A stretch of DNA of 33,641 bases, taken from NCBI GenBank assembly GCA_034678405.1, contig JAXDBW010000029.1, forward strand, positions 1-33,641. The letters are read 5' to 3'. How positions within the stretch are numbered: the stretch's first letter is position 1; every line of letters begins with the position of its first letter. Positions 1 to 6,890 of this stretch are shown here, piece by piece. This DNA is from JAXDBW01 sp034678405. Lineage in GTDB: Bacteria; Patescibacteriota; Patescibacteriia; UBA10025; JAHIVO01. The notes below the pieces were generated by a model that was given only the letters and a program-made list of their open reading frames with translations, was not told where the DNA came from and searched no databases. Made by a program: the position numbers and the translations under genes.

Positions 1-552
1 GCCGCCCTGCACCAGATTTTTGAAAAGGGTTGGCCTAAACAGAGCCTAGGTAAAGTAATCGAGTTACTTTATGGGAGAGGTATTCCAAAGTCGGACCGTG
101 ATACAAATGGCAAATATCCTATCTTTGGCGCGAATGGTGAGCTCGGCAGAACTAATAAGTTTTTAGTTGAAGGCGAGGCATTGATAGTTGGCAGAAAAGG
201 CTCGGCGGGGGAAGTAACGAGGGTATCGGGTAAGTTTTGGCCTTCGGATGTCACTTATTACGTTTTTGGCAATGAGAAAGCGGATATCGATTTCCTTTTT
301 TACTTACTAAAGAGTCTTAAACTACAAAAGCTGGCCGTTGGAGTAAAGCCCGGCATAAATCGGAATCGTGTTTATGAAATCGTCGTTCCTTTTCCACCCA
401 TTCAGGAACAAAAGAAAATTATGGCGTATTTAGACTCACTTTCCGAAAAAGCAAAAAGATTGCAGGAATTGCAGCAACAGACGGCGGAGGATATGAAGGC
501 CCTTAAACAATCCATCCTCCACAAAGCCTTTTCCGGCGAATTAATAAAATAA
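1..552 (+). CDS. hsdS: Type I restriction-modification specificity subunit HsdS, 3' part
   Basis: The frame is open from base 1, so the 5' part lies outside the window; about 183 C-terminal residues are visible. HsdS is the DNA-recognition subunit of type I restriction-modification complexes and joins two HsdM and two HsdR subunits. The visible part has the usual order for the second half of the protein: a 'W..Q.LG.V' entry into the second target-recognition domain, a 'PIFGANGELGRT' segment, a GRKGSAG loop, the conserved 'PFPPIQEQKKI' stretch, and a long C-terminal helix ending with 'ILHKAFSGEL'. No hsdM or hsdR follows within the window. The strip is visibly AT-richer than the genes after 1500, which suggests accessory DNA. 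Family assignment is firm; specificity cannot be read from the sequence. Confidence 0.9.
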   Translation, partial: AALHQIFEKGWPKQSLGKVIELLYGRGIPKSDRDTNGKYPIFGANGELGRTNKFLVEGEALIVGRKGSAGEVTRVSGKFWPSDVTYYVFGNEKADIDFLFYLLKSLKLQKLAVGVKPGINRNRVYEIVVPFPPIQEQKKIMAYLDSLSEKAKRLQELQQQTAEDMKALKQSILHKAFSGELIK

Positions 553-562
553 TAAGAATAAT

Positions 563-754
563 ATGACCAGAGAAGAATTTATTCAAAAATTAAGTAGCTT
601 GGAGAAGACTCGTCAACAATTAGAATCTGAATTAAAAAAGTTATTAAATCCTGTGCGTATTGATAAAAAAGTTTATGATTCAAAAATTGCTGAAATTAAT
701 AAGGTTGAGGATGAGTGGATGGAATTAGCTCGTAATCCAAACTGGGAGAAATAA
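563..754 (+). CDS. Small coiled-coil hypothetical protein (63 aa)
   Basis: I do not recognise a family. The product is charged and helical, with a heptad-like run in residues 5-30 (LSSLEKTRQQLESELKKLL) that suggests a short coiled coil, followed by a second helix ending in a Trp-rich tail. It starts 11 nt after hsdS and stops 4 nt before the nuclease-like ORF, so it is probably co-transcribed with both. No strong Shine-Dalgarno site is seen. It could be a small accessory or antitoxin-like partner of its neighbours, but nothing in the sequence proves that. Confidence 0.55.
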   Translation: MTREEFIQKLSSLEKTRQQLESELKKLLNPVRIDKKVYDSKIAEINKVEDEWMELARNPNWEK

Positions 755-758
755 TTTT

Positions 759-1118
759 ATGGGGATTAGAGAAAAGAAGGCAATTAAACTAGTCATTGCG
801 TACGAAAAGAAACATGGACGCACTGCCGTAGATTGTTCAAACGAACGATGCATTTATGATGTAAAATCATCAGGTCGATTGATTGAAGTAAAGTCCAGAT
901 CAGCTAAAGGTATTAGTTTTGCAGTTTTACAGGGGACCATAAAGAAATTGAGCAAAAAAGAAAAAGGCAAGTTTTACTTATATTATGTCAGACTTGGCAA
1001 AAAACCCTCGATTCGTATTGTGCTGCCTTCTATTTTATTTAAGAACTTGCAGCTTGATATAAAATTTCGCTTACCGGCAAGCGTTATTTCAAATCAGAAG
1101 GAAGAAAAGATAAAATAA
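759..1118 (+). CDS. DUF3883-like PD-(D/E)XK nuclease-fold protein (119 aa)
   Basis: The N-terminal half carries a PD-(D/E)XK pattern in the order expected for DUF3883/Mrr-like nuclease folds: helix Glu16 (AYEKKHGR), then Asp34 (YDVKSS), then Glu43-Val-Lys45 (LIEVKSR). Such domains usually bind or cut DNA within restriction and defence systems. At 119 aa it is essentially a single catalytic domain with no helicase or methylase partner fused. It lies downstream of hsdS in an AT-rich strip, which fits a defence role. Nuclease fold is inferred from motif order; activity and target are unknown. It might instead be a degenerate regulatory domain. Confidence 0.65.
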   Translation: MGIREKKAIKLVIAYEKKHGRTAVDCSNERCIYDVKSSGRLIEVKSRSAKGISFAVLQGTIKKLSKKEKGKFYLYYVRLGKKPSIRIVLPSILFKNLQLDIKFRLPASVISNQKEEKIK

Positions 1119-1122
1119 TTTT

Positions 1123-1479
1123 ATGGACAAGACGGAGGAACATAAACAAAAATACGAAAATAATTCTGCTATCGACTGCCCCCTTTGTGGTCAGGATCGT
1201 CCCGAGCATTCATGTCGGAATTGTTTTTCTGAAATGAGTAAGGAATCGTGCTGGCAGTTTGAGGGCTACTGCAGTGAAAAGTGTCGTGATTACGTGCTTG
1301 TCCATTTGCCGGCAAAACGAAAGCAGAAGGAAGCGCTTGGAGTTAAATGTCAGTGTGACGATCCGTACTGTGGAAAGTGTCTCGGGTCATACTGCCAGGA
1401 CAAAAACTGCCCTACTCATACGGGGGAATTAAAACTACGATGGCGTGAGAGGTCGAGGCATGGGAAGAAAAAGAAATGA
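1123..1479 (+). CDS. Cysteine-rich putative zinc-binding protein (118 aa)
   Basis: The product contains 13 cysteines, many in CxxC or CxC knuckles: C19-x2-C22, C31-x2-C34, C50-x3-C54, C76-x-C78, C83-x2-C86 and C91-x4-C96. This suggests at least two structural zinc sites. The C-terminus is strongly basic (RWRERSRHGKKKK), consistent with nucleic-acid contact. It starts 4 nt after the nuclease-like ORF and is the last gene of the AT-rich strip. The thyA promoter begins over its last codons. No specific family is recognised. Confidence 0.6.
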   Translation: MDKTEEHKQKYENNSAIDCPLCGQDRPEHSCRNCFSEMSKESCWQFEGYCSEKCRDYVLVHLPAKRKQKEALGVKCQCDDPYCGKCLGSYCQDKNCPTHTGELKLRWRERSRHGKKKK

Positions 1480-1504
1480 CACCCGGCCATTTTTTTAGTA
1501 TACT
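1476..1504 (+). promoter_or_regulatory. thyA promoter (leaderless arrangement)
   Basis: A -35 box ATGACA (1476-1481), a 17-bp spacer and a -10 box TATACT (1499-1504) are visible. Transcription would start near 1511, and the thyA ATG is at 1514, so the mRNA would have almost no 5' leader. The -35 overlaps the stop codon of the preceding gene. Confidence 0.75.
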
Positions 1505-1513
1505 ATAAGTCCT

Positions 1514-2326
1514 ATGAGAAACTATTTGGGCTTACTTCAGCATATATTAGACAACGGCACGGATAAGGCCGACCGGACTGGCACCGGCACCCGGAGCTGG
1601 TTTGGCTACCAGATGCGTTTTGATTTGGCGAAGGGATTTCCGCTGGTCACGACCAAGAAAGTACACCTCAAATCCATCATCTATGAACTGCTGTGGTTCC
1701 TGAAGGGGGATACGAATGTGAAATGGCTGAATGACCACGGGGTGACGATCTGGGATGAGTGGGCGGATGAGCATGGCGACCTGGGGCCGATCTATGGCAA
1801 ACAGTGGACGGCCTGGGAAGCACCGGACGGGACGAAGATCAATCAGATCCAGAATGTAGTGGACATGATCCGGAACAACCCTGATTCGCGCCGGATCATC
1901 GTCTCTGGCTGGAACGTCGGAGATCTGCAGACACTGATCGGTGGCAAGAAGACCGCGCCGCCGCCGTGCCACACGATGTTTCAATTCTACGTAGCGAATA
2001 ATAAACTATCCTGCCAGCTGTACCAGCGCAGTGCGGATAGTTTTCTCGGCGTACCGTTTAATATCGCCTCGTATGCACTGCTGACTATGATGATGGCGCA
2101 AGTGACGGGACGGGAGCTGGGGCATTTCGTGCATACGTTTGGGGATGTACATATATATAACAATCACATGGACCAGGTGAAGCTGCAGCTGACGCGTGAG
2201 CCACGGGCATTGCCGACCATGAAGATCAATCCTGAGGTGAAGGATATATTTAGTTTCACATACGAAGATTTCGAATTAGAAGGCTACGACCCGCATCCGA
2301 GGATTAAAGCACCGATAGCTGTTTAG
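1514..2326 (+). CDS. thyA: Thymidylate synthase ThyA
   Basis: Converts dUMP to dTMP with methylenetetrahydrofolate, releasing dihydrofolate. At 270 aa it is close to the short bacterial form of about 264 aa. Visible motifs: the phosphate-binding RTGTGT near Arg21, GPIYGKQW at 91-98, the Arg126-Arg127 pair, the catalytic cysteine Cys152 in a PPPCH context, and the QRSAD/FLGVPFNIASYA folate and dUMP contacts. The start is set by a promoter whose -10 ends 9 nt before the ATG, with no Shine-Dalgarno site. dfrA and tmk follow, giving a complete dTMP supply module, although a repeat cluster separates thyA from dfrA. Confidence 0.98.
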   Translation: MRNYLGLLQHILDNGTDKADRTGTGTRSWFGYQMRFDLAKGFPLVTTKKVHLKSIIYELLWFLKGDTNVKWLNDHGVTIWDEWADEHGDLGPIYGKQWTAWEAPDGTKINQIQNVVDMIRNNPDSRRIIVSGWNVGDLQTLIGGKKTAPPPCHTMFQFYVANNKLSCQLYQRSADSFLGVPFNIASYALLTMMMAQVTGRELGHFVHTFGDVHIYNNHMDQVKLQLTREPRALPTMKINPEVKDIFSFTYEDFELEGYDPHPRIKAPIAV

Positions 2327-2339
2327 TAACACTATACGC

Positions 2340-2438
2340 CTGTCATCCTGAGCCCTGAGTGAAATCGAAGGGCGAAGGATCTCCTGGCCTTTGGCCAGGG
2401 GACTCTTCCCCTGAAACTAGTTCAGGGTCAGAGTGACA
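2340..2438. repeat. Inverted-repeat intergenic element, copy A
   Basis: The ends TGTCATCCTGAGCCCTGA and (reverse complement) TGTCACTCTGACCCTGA are imperfect inverted copies about 98 bp apart. Inside are two further hairpins: CCTGGCC-TTT-GGCCAGG (2383-2399) and CCCTGAA-ACTAG-TTCAGGG (2409-2427). The left end resembles the 'TGTCATCCTGAGCGAAGTCGA' type of intergenic repeat often seen in environmental bacterial genomes. No open reading frame fits it. It may be a non-autonomous mobile element or a structured 3' region for thyA. Confidence 0.65.
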
Positions 2439-2460
2439 CAGAGGGGGGGGGTAGAGTGAG

Positions 2461-2481
2461 ATGCTGAAATAAATTCAGCAT
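2461..2481. repeat. Short perfect hairpin between repeat copies
   Basis: ATGCTGAA (2461-2468) and TTCAGCAT (2474-2481) form an 8-bp stem. It is flanked by runs of G (2443-2450 and 2489-2495). It looks like a decayed relative of the neighbouring repeats, which share the CTGAA/TTCAG core. Confidence 0.5.
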
Positions 2482-2540
2482 GAGGATGGGGGGGTGGAGG
2501 CGTGAGGACGGGGGAGTGGAAGTAAGAATGCTAACAGTCC

Positions 2541-2649
2541 TGTCATCCCGAGCGAAGTCGAGGGATCTCTGTTAAGAGCGAGGGTACAGGTTACTGAGAT
2601 GCTTCGGTGGAGCCTGTCCTGAGCGAAGTCGAATGGGCTCAGCATGACA
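2541..2649. repeat. Inverted-repeat intergenic element, copy B
   Basis: The left end TGTCATCCCGAGCGAAGTCG (2541-2560) and the right end, read on the other strand, TGTCATGCTGAGCCCATTCG, are inverted copies; a second 'TGTCCTGAGCGAAGTCGA' lies inside at 2615-2632. This is a second member of the family at 2340. Its right end supplies the ATG at 2644 that would falsely extend the dfrA reading frame. Confidence 0.65.
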
Positions 2650-2673
2650 AGTGTTTGTGAGAATGTAATATGT

Positions 2674-3162
2674 ATGAATAAACCAACAATAAGTGGAATA
2701 GTAGCAATATCTAAAAACCACGTCATCGGCAAGGATGGGGATTTGCCGTGGGACATTCCTGAGGATTTGCAATTCTTCCGTGACAAGACAAAAGGCCATA
2801 CCATGATCATGGGCCGCAAGACGTTTGAATCTATCGGCCGGGTGCTACCGAAGCGCATTAGCATTATCGTCACGCGTAATGCCGATTATCAGGTAGAGGG
2901 GGCGTTTGTGGTGTCATCTATTGATGACGCTATTGCATTAGCCCGAGAAAAAGAAGAAAACGGTGAGATATTTGTGATCGGCGGGGGAGAAATATTTCGT
3001 CAGGCCATGCCGCAGATTGAGAAGCTGTATATCACCGTCGTGGATAAAGAAATAGAGGGTGATGCGAAGTTCCCGGACTATGGTGAGTTTACCACCGTCG
3101 TCAGCGAGCGCAAAAGTCACGATGATAATTTCTCATATACGTTTTACGAATTGACTCGGTAA
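2674..3162 (+). CDS. dfrA: Dihydrofolate reductase
   Basis: Reduces dihydrofolate, the by-product of ThyA, to tetrahydrofolate with NADPH. From ATG 2674 the protein has 162 aa, the normal size. Motifs: VAISKNHVIGKDGDLPW at 10-26, the catalytic acidic residue Asp31 in IPEDLQFF, GRKTFESIG near 47-55, and the nucleotide-binding VIGGGEIF. The frame extends upstream to 2644, but those ten residues fall in the intergenic repeat and have no family counterpart, so 2674 is preferred. No ribosome site is visible. tmk begins 1 nt after its stop codon, which suggests translational coupling. Confidence 0.95.
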   Translation: MNKPTISGIVAISKNHVIGKDGDLPWDIPEDLQFFRDKTKGHTMIMGRKTFESIGRVLPKRISIIVTRNADYQVEGAFVVSSIDDAIALAREKEENGEIFVIGGGEIFRQAMPQIEKLYITVVDKEIEGDAKFPDYGEFTTVVSERKSHDDNFSYTFYELTR

Positions 3163-3163
3163 T

Positions 3164-3898
3164 ATGGCGAAGCGGACAAAAAAAGGAATCTATGTAGTGA
3201 TCGACGGTATCGACGGGTCTGGCAAGGGCACTTTGGTCGGCGCATTAGCCAGCTGGGCCAAACGAAGGAAAATGAAAGTGCTGGACGTGGTGGCATTTGA
3301 GAAGAACCATCATCGCTTGCCGGAGGAGAAGGACCTGCGGGGGTATGATGTGTTGGTGTCAGCTGAACCGACCCATTCGCTGATTGGCCGGGCAATCCGG
3401 GAAGAGCTGACGCAGGACAACGGCCGTAATTATGCACCCCGAGCTATTGCTGAAGCGTTTTCCCTCGACCGGTATATTTTACTCCAGCGGGTGATCGTAC
3501 CAGCATTGCAACGGGGCATGCATGTATTTCAAGAGCGGTCAGCATCGACCTCGTTTGTGTATCAGCCGCTTCTGTCATCCACCACACCGTTATCATTTGT
3601 TAAAAAACTGGACGGGAATGCCCTGGCACTGCAGCATCGGCCTGATTTGCTGTGTATTCTGAAGATCGACGTGGATGAGACATTGCGGCGGCTGGGCAAG
3701 CGCACCAAAAAAGACAAGTCAATGTTTGAGCGCAAGGCGTTTCTACAGAAAGCACAGCGCCGGTTCGTGGCGCCGTGGTTCCAGCAGCTCTATCGGCGGC
3801 GGGGGGCACGGGTGGCGGTTATACCCACCGACGGTACGGTCCGGGAGAGTATTTCTCGGATGATGCAGGTGTGGGAAGACTTTCTCAGACAAACATAA
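3164..3898 (+). CDS. tmk: Thymidylate kinase (dTMP kinase)
   Basis: Phosphorylates dTMP to dTDP with ATP. The P-loop GIDGSGKGT is at 15-23, the SAEPTHSLIGRAIREEL stretch follows (the EP motif that contacts the dTMP ribose in this family), then SLDRY (DRY-like) and ERSASTSFVYQ, which matches the usual S-x-AYQ region. At 244 aa it is longer than the usual 205-215, mainly from an insert before the EP motif (VAFEKNHHRLPEEKDLRGYD). It is separated from dfrA by 1 nt. Followed after 12 nt by the repeat element upstream of the sigma factor gene. Confidence 0.9.
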   Translation: MAKRTKKGIYVVIDGIDGSGKGTLVGALASWAKRRKMKVLDVVAFEKNHHRLPEEKDLRGYDVLVSAEPTHSLIGRAIREELTQDNGRNYAPRAIAEAFSLDRYILLQRVIVPALQRGMHVFQERSASTSFVYQPLLSSTTPLSFVKKLDGNALALQHRPDLLCILKIDVDETLRRLGKRTKKDKSMFERKAFLQKAQRRFVAPWFQQLYRRRGARVAVIPTDGTVRESISRMMQVWEDFLRQT

Positions 3899-3910
3899 TA
3901 ATACACGCAT

Positions 3911-4021
3911 TGTCCTGTCAAAAAAACGAATACCGCTTCATGTACTGACCCGCGGTATGGTAGTCACCGTGGCAGTTTTTTGCATTATCGTCAAAATGCC
4001 TCTTTTCTAACGGGGTTGACA
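3911..4021 (+). repeat. Promoter-terminal inverted-repeat element E1
   Basis: First of three related elements of about 111 bp (also at 11649 and 12251). The copies share a start TGTCC.GTTA.AAAA.CG, a central GTATGGTAGTCACC-like block, a GCAT..C.TC block, and a right end CTCTTTTCTAACGGGGTTGACA. The right arm is the reverse complement of the left arm (CCCGTTAGAAAAG type), and the last six bases TTGACA serve as the -35 box of the next gene. In E1 the left arm is the most diverged (CCTGTCAAAAAAA). See findings. Confidence 0.75.
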
Positions 4022-4044
4022 TAATTGAGAACAGTTGCTAGTAT
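4016..4044 (+). promoter_or_regulatory. Promoter of the sigma factor gene
   Basis: TTGACA (4016-4021), a 17-bp spacer and TAGTAT (4039-4044), with an extended -10 TGC just upstream. The expected start is near 4051, leaving a leader of about 100 nt. That leader contains a TTTTCC-CACATA-GGAAAA hairpin (about 4089-4106) and then AGCT-GAA-AGCT followed by six T, which resembles a weak attenuator. Confidence 0.75.
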
Positions 4045-4151
4045 TCCATGACTTTGCTCTTTTTTATGCTATATATATTTAGATTCGTTTTCCCACATAG
4101 GAAAATGAGCTGAAAGCTTTTTTCGAAACATACAGATATTGGAGATATTGC

Positions 4152-5012
4152 ATGAATCCTTCGCCCAAAAAATTTCGCCCGGAGCAAGACCGCTCGCTCG
4201 ATGTCTATCTCCGCGAAATCGGGGAAACACCACTACTGACCGCTGACCAGGAGAAACGACTTGCCCAGAGGATACGACAGGGTGACCAGAAGGCAATGGA
4301 GAAACTGATTCGCGCCAACCTTCGCTTCGTCGTATCCGTCGCGAAACAGTACCAGAATCAGGGGCTCTCCCTGGCCGACCTCATCAACGAGGGCAATATC
4401 GGCCTGATCAAGGCCGCCAAACGGTTCGACGAAACCCGCGGTTTCAAGTTTATCAGTTACGCGGTGTGGTGGATCCGTCAATCGATCCTCCAGGCCCTGG
4501 CTGAGCAGAGCCGCATCGTCCGCCTCCCGCTCAATCGAGTGGGTACGCTGCACAAGATCAGCAAAGCATCCAAAGAGATGGAGCAGGTGCTCGGTCGCGA
4601 GCCGTCTCCGGGAGAAATCGCGAAAGAGCTCGAGCTCAAGGAGCAAGAGGTCTCGGACACGTTGCAGATCGGCAATAGCCATTTGTCACTCGACAGCCCG
4701 CTTACCCCGGGGACGGAGGAGAATTCACTCATCGATGTACTGGAAGACCAGTTTGTGCCCGGACCGGATGTACAGATGGACCAGCGCGAGCTGAAGCTCG
4801 AGATCCAAAGAGTCCTCGATTCTCTGACGCCGCGTGAGGCGGAAATTATCTGCCTTTATTTCGGCATCAACCAGGACAAAGCGCTCACGCTCGAGGAAAT
4901 CGGCGCGATGTTTTCCCTGACCCGGGAGCGAATCAGACAAGTCAAAGAGAAGGCGATCCGCCGACTCCGACACGCGAGTCGATCTCGCGAACTACGAAAG
5001 TACTTGTCATAG
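4152..5012 (+). CDS. Short primary-type RNA polymerase sigma factor (SigA/RpoD family)
   Basis: A 286-aa sigma-70 protein that directs RNA polymerase to promoters. Region 1.2 is at about 15-45 (LDVYLREIGETPLLTADQE), region 2 at 50-125 with RANLRFVVSVAKQYQNQGL, DLINEGNIGLIKAAKRFD and FISYAVWWIRQSI, region 3 at 130-205, and region 4.2 at the C-terminus with TLEEIGAMFSLTRERIRQVKEKA. There is no long region 1.1. The wording of regions 2-3 and the overall length resemble the short SigA of Bacteroidota and related phyla more than the long RpoD I would expect. Start ATG 4152 has GGAG about 8 nt upstream. It stands alone with its own promoter and terminator. Whether it is the main sigma factor or an additional one is not decidable here. 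Confidence 0.93.
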   Translation: MNPSPKKFRPEQDRSLDVYLREIGETPLLTADQEKRLAQRIRQGDQKAMEKLIRANLRFVVSVAKQYQNQGLSLADLINEGNIGLIKAAKRFDETRGFKFISYAVWWIRQSILQALAEQSRIVRLPLNRVGTLHKISKASKEMEQVLGREPSPGEIAKELELKEQEVSDTLQIGNSHLSLDSPLTPGTEENSLIDVLEDQFVPGPDVQMDQRELKLEIQRVLDSLTPREAEIICLYFGINQDKALTLEEIGAMFSLTRERIRQVKEKAIRRLRHASRSRELRKYLS

Positions 5013-5042
5013 CATTCGTGCCAGTATTGCTCTGTGCCCCCG

Positions 5043-5073
5043 AAAAGGTCAGTAGCGATGCTGGCCTTTTTTT
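5043..5073 (+). terminator. Terminator after the sigma factor gene
   Basis: AAAAGGTCAG (5043-5052) pairs with CTGGCCTTTT (5061-5070) around an 8-nt loop, and the T run continues to 5073. Confidence 0.85.
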
Positions 5074-5201
5074 ATCTGATCAGGTAGGGTATAGGTAGTA
5101 GATCTTTCCTTACCCACCCAGGGTGGTACGCCACCATGAGGGGGACCGGCATACCACTGCTGGAAACCTCACCACCCTCACACCAAAGGAGGACCCCGCA
5201 T

Positions 5202-5285
5202 ATGGGCTGGGAATTCCTTGCACTCAAAGGTGCGATCGCAGTGTATATCATACTGAAGTCGCATCCCTGGGGCGGCGAATCATAG
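5202..5285 (+). CDS. 27-aa hydrophobic small peptide
   Basis: ATG 5202 follows a strong Shine-Dalgarno AAAGGAGG (5195 region) at a good distance, and opens a 27-codon frame: a hydrophobic, probably membrane-inserted centre (FLALKGAIAVYIIL) and a short polar tail KSHPWGGES. The preceding ~115 nt hold a GGTGG-TACG-CCACC hairpin (about 5122-5135), and a CCTGGGGC/GCCCCAGG stem overlaps the 3' end of the frame. It could be a real small membrane peptide or the leader peptide of a regulatory RNA. No homologue is recognised. Confidence 0.45.
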   Translation: MGWEFLALKGAIAVYIILKSHPWGGES

Positions 5286-5356
5286 CCCCAGGCCGCCATG
5301 GTTTCTGGAAGACTACAGAGTAACTACCATACTCCTCACCTTCTAGAAAACCGCCT

Positions 5357-5390
5357 CCCCGTACGGACTTGTTCGTACGGGGTTATTATT
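5357..5390 (+). terminator. Terminator-like hairpin
   Basis: CCCCGTACG (5357-5365) pairs perfectly with CGTACGGGG (5374-5382) around an 8-nt loop, followed by TTATTATTT. It would end the transcript carrying the 27-aa peptide. Between it and the peptide (5286-5356) I see no gene. Confidence 0.75.
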
Positions 5391-5403
5391 TGGGTTAGCT
5401 TGC

Positions 5404-5432
5404 TTGACATGAACGCGCTTTTTCATTACTAT
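5404..5432 (+). promoter_or_regulatory. Promoter of the envelope gene block
   Basis: TTGACA (5404-5409), a 17-bp spacer and TACTAT (5427-5432). It would give a leader of about 135 nt before the first gene at 5573. A second -10-like TATACT lies at 5550-5555, but its nearest TTGACA (5531-5536) is only 13 bp away, too close for a normal promoter. Confidence 0.65.
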
Positions 5433-5572
5433 GCACGTACCCAAAACAAAAACTGCAAAAATTACCTGTTCTTACCGCATTACCAACCAGTAGACTGGAG
5501 GTAGTTTTTGGCGTTTTATTAAAATGACATTTGACAATCTAACCCTCACTATACTCTCGCAAAGGAGTTTTC

Positions 5573-6313
5573 ATGAACCGCTTGTTACTCTGTCTTTGCC
5601 TGATCTGCCTCATGGCTGGATCAGTAACCGCCCAGACATGGGACGTCGGGAGCGACTCTGCCCAGACCGAATCACGCCGTCCGACGGCCTTTACCCCCGC
5701 CGTCGAGTGGCGCGACTGGACGCCGATGGATGAGCAATTTCGCCTGTACATCAACTACGAACCGAACGTCGGCGATTCTCTGCCCCATATCGACATCCTC
5801 GGCAAAATCGGATCGTACCCCTTTACCATGCAGTTCGTCTCAGACACGCTGCATCTCATCATCGCGCCGCCCGGTGCGACTATTACGGACCGAGCTACTG
5901 TCGATCACTTACCGGCCGAAGTGCCGATCAAGGTATGGGCTGGTACCGAGCAGGCGGTGTATTGGCTGTCGATCGGCTCACATACCTACGAGCTCGAAGT
6001 GATGGAGCCTGCGAAGTTCCTGACCGTCGAACCCGTCCGGCCGATCCCGGATAGTACGGCACCGGTCCAGCTGACCATCAGTGGGCCGCGCAGTTATGGC
6101 CTGGTCAAGGAATTGCTGAGTCAGCTCGGCGATCAAGTATCCGTCGTCCAGATGGACGAAGGATTTTATCAGAATATCTGGCAGTACGTCCGCAAGGTGA
6201 CCGTCAACCGGTACAAGGTGAATGAAACCGCGACTGGTACACTCGTCTTTCTCCGGGTCCACGATCCGGCGGCGCTGGAGACGCTCAAGCAGCTGTCACT
6301 GGCCAGTCGGTAA
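5573..6313 (+). CDS. Secreted protein of unknown function (246 aa)
   Basis: An N-terminal signal peptide is clear: positive start MNR, hydrophobic core LLLCLCLICLMAG and a cleavage region SVTAQT around residue 20. The mature part is rich in beta-type segments and ends with an alpha/beta region (RSYGLVKELLSQLGDQVSVVQ) that may be a separate C-terminal domain. Two cysteines sit only in the signal core. AAAGGAG lies 5 nt before the start. It opens a four-gene run with 6326, 6891 and 7177 that are spaced by short gaps and all have good ribosome sites, suggesting a single envelope operon. No family is recognised. Confidence 0.75.
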   Translation: MNRLLLCLCLICLMAGSVTAQTWDVGSDSAQTESRRPTAFTPAVEWRDWTPMDEQFRLYINYEPNVGDSLPHIDILGKIGSYPFTMQFVSDTLHLIIAPPGATITDRATVDHLPAEVPIKVWAGTEQAVYWLSIGSHTYELEVMEPAKFLTVEPVRPIPDSTAPVQLTISGPRSYGLVKELLSQLGDQVSVVQMDEGFYQNIWQYVRKVTVNRYKVNETATGTLVFLRVHDPAALETLKQLSLASR

Positions 6314-6325
6314 GGGAGGTGCATG

Positions 6326-6883
6326 ATGCAACTCTCTGCACAAGAAGAACGGCTCGTGCGGCGACATCGGAGCCTTGGCTGGAAAATTGTCCGTATCGGC
6401 TGGCATATCTGCGGCCTGGTCGGCGTCGCGTCTATCCTCCTGCTCACCACCCTGGTCGTGCAGCAACGAGTGCACCGTCAGGAGTACGAGCAGCAGATAG
6501 AATCATTGCGGATCGTGTCCGGGACTGATTCACTGCCGGATGGCATCGCCCCGGTCCAAGATTTTGATTCACCATTGGCATTTGCGACTGATCACATCAG
6601 TCGATACCAGCGGGTGCTTGATTCGCTGGGGATGAATGCCGATGCCCTCGGCGCACAGCTCACCATCATGGAGATGCCGATCGGCGTCCCCGGATATCGT
6701 GAGTACGCCAGCACGTGCGATGTATTTACGCAGTGCGGCTGTGACCAAGATGGATTTTTCGACCTCCTGCATATGGAGATCGATCCCCATCGAAACAGCG
6801 TACGGGTCGTCGCCTCAGAAAAACCGACGACTCGTGCCGAGTACCTCACCCTCAACCGCCACTCATCAGGCCCAAGGAGGTGA
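6326..6883 (+). CDS. Single-pass membrane protein with a Cys-rich extracytoplasmic segment
   Basis: About 185 aa. A basic cytoplasmic N-terminus precedes one transmembrane helix at about 24-46 (IGWHICGLVGVASILLLTTLVV), then a helical QQRVHRQEYEQQIESL linker and an extracytoplasmic domain. That domain contains a tight cysteine cluster TCDVFTQCGCDQDGFFD near residues 129-146, suggesting disulphides or metal. ATG 6323 and ATG 6326 are both in frame; AGGGAGG upstream is better spaced for 6326. The gene starts 9-12 nt after the secreted protein gene and ends 7 nt before the small peptide gene. Function unknown. Confidence 0.7.
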   Translation: MQLSAQEERLVRRHRSLGWKIVRIGWHICGLVGVASILLLTTLVVQQRVHRQEYEQQIESLRIVSGTDSLPDGIAPVQDFDSPLAFATDHISRYQRVLDSLGMNADALGAQLTIMEMPIGVPGYREYASTCDVFTQCGCDQDGFFDLLHMEIDPHRNSVRVVASEKPTTRAEYLTLNRHSSGPRR

Positions 6884-6890
6884 TCCGAGC

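Noticed and set aside
1547..1984. 145-aa minus-strand frame opposite thyA
   Set aside because: A shadow of a high-GC coding strand; the thyA frame holds all catalytic motifs.
5123..5323. 66-aa frame overlapping the 27-aa peptide
   Set aside because: No ribosome site, and it crosses the hairpins; the 27-codon frame has a strong Shine-Dalgarno site.
5411..5504. Short frame starting at the ATG between the -35 and -10 boxes
   Set aside because: It would begin inside the promoter and so would not be in the transcript.
5531..5555. TTGACA with TATACT just before the 5573 gene
   Set aside because: The spacer is only 13 bp; the TTGACA-17-TACTAT pair at 5404 is better.
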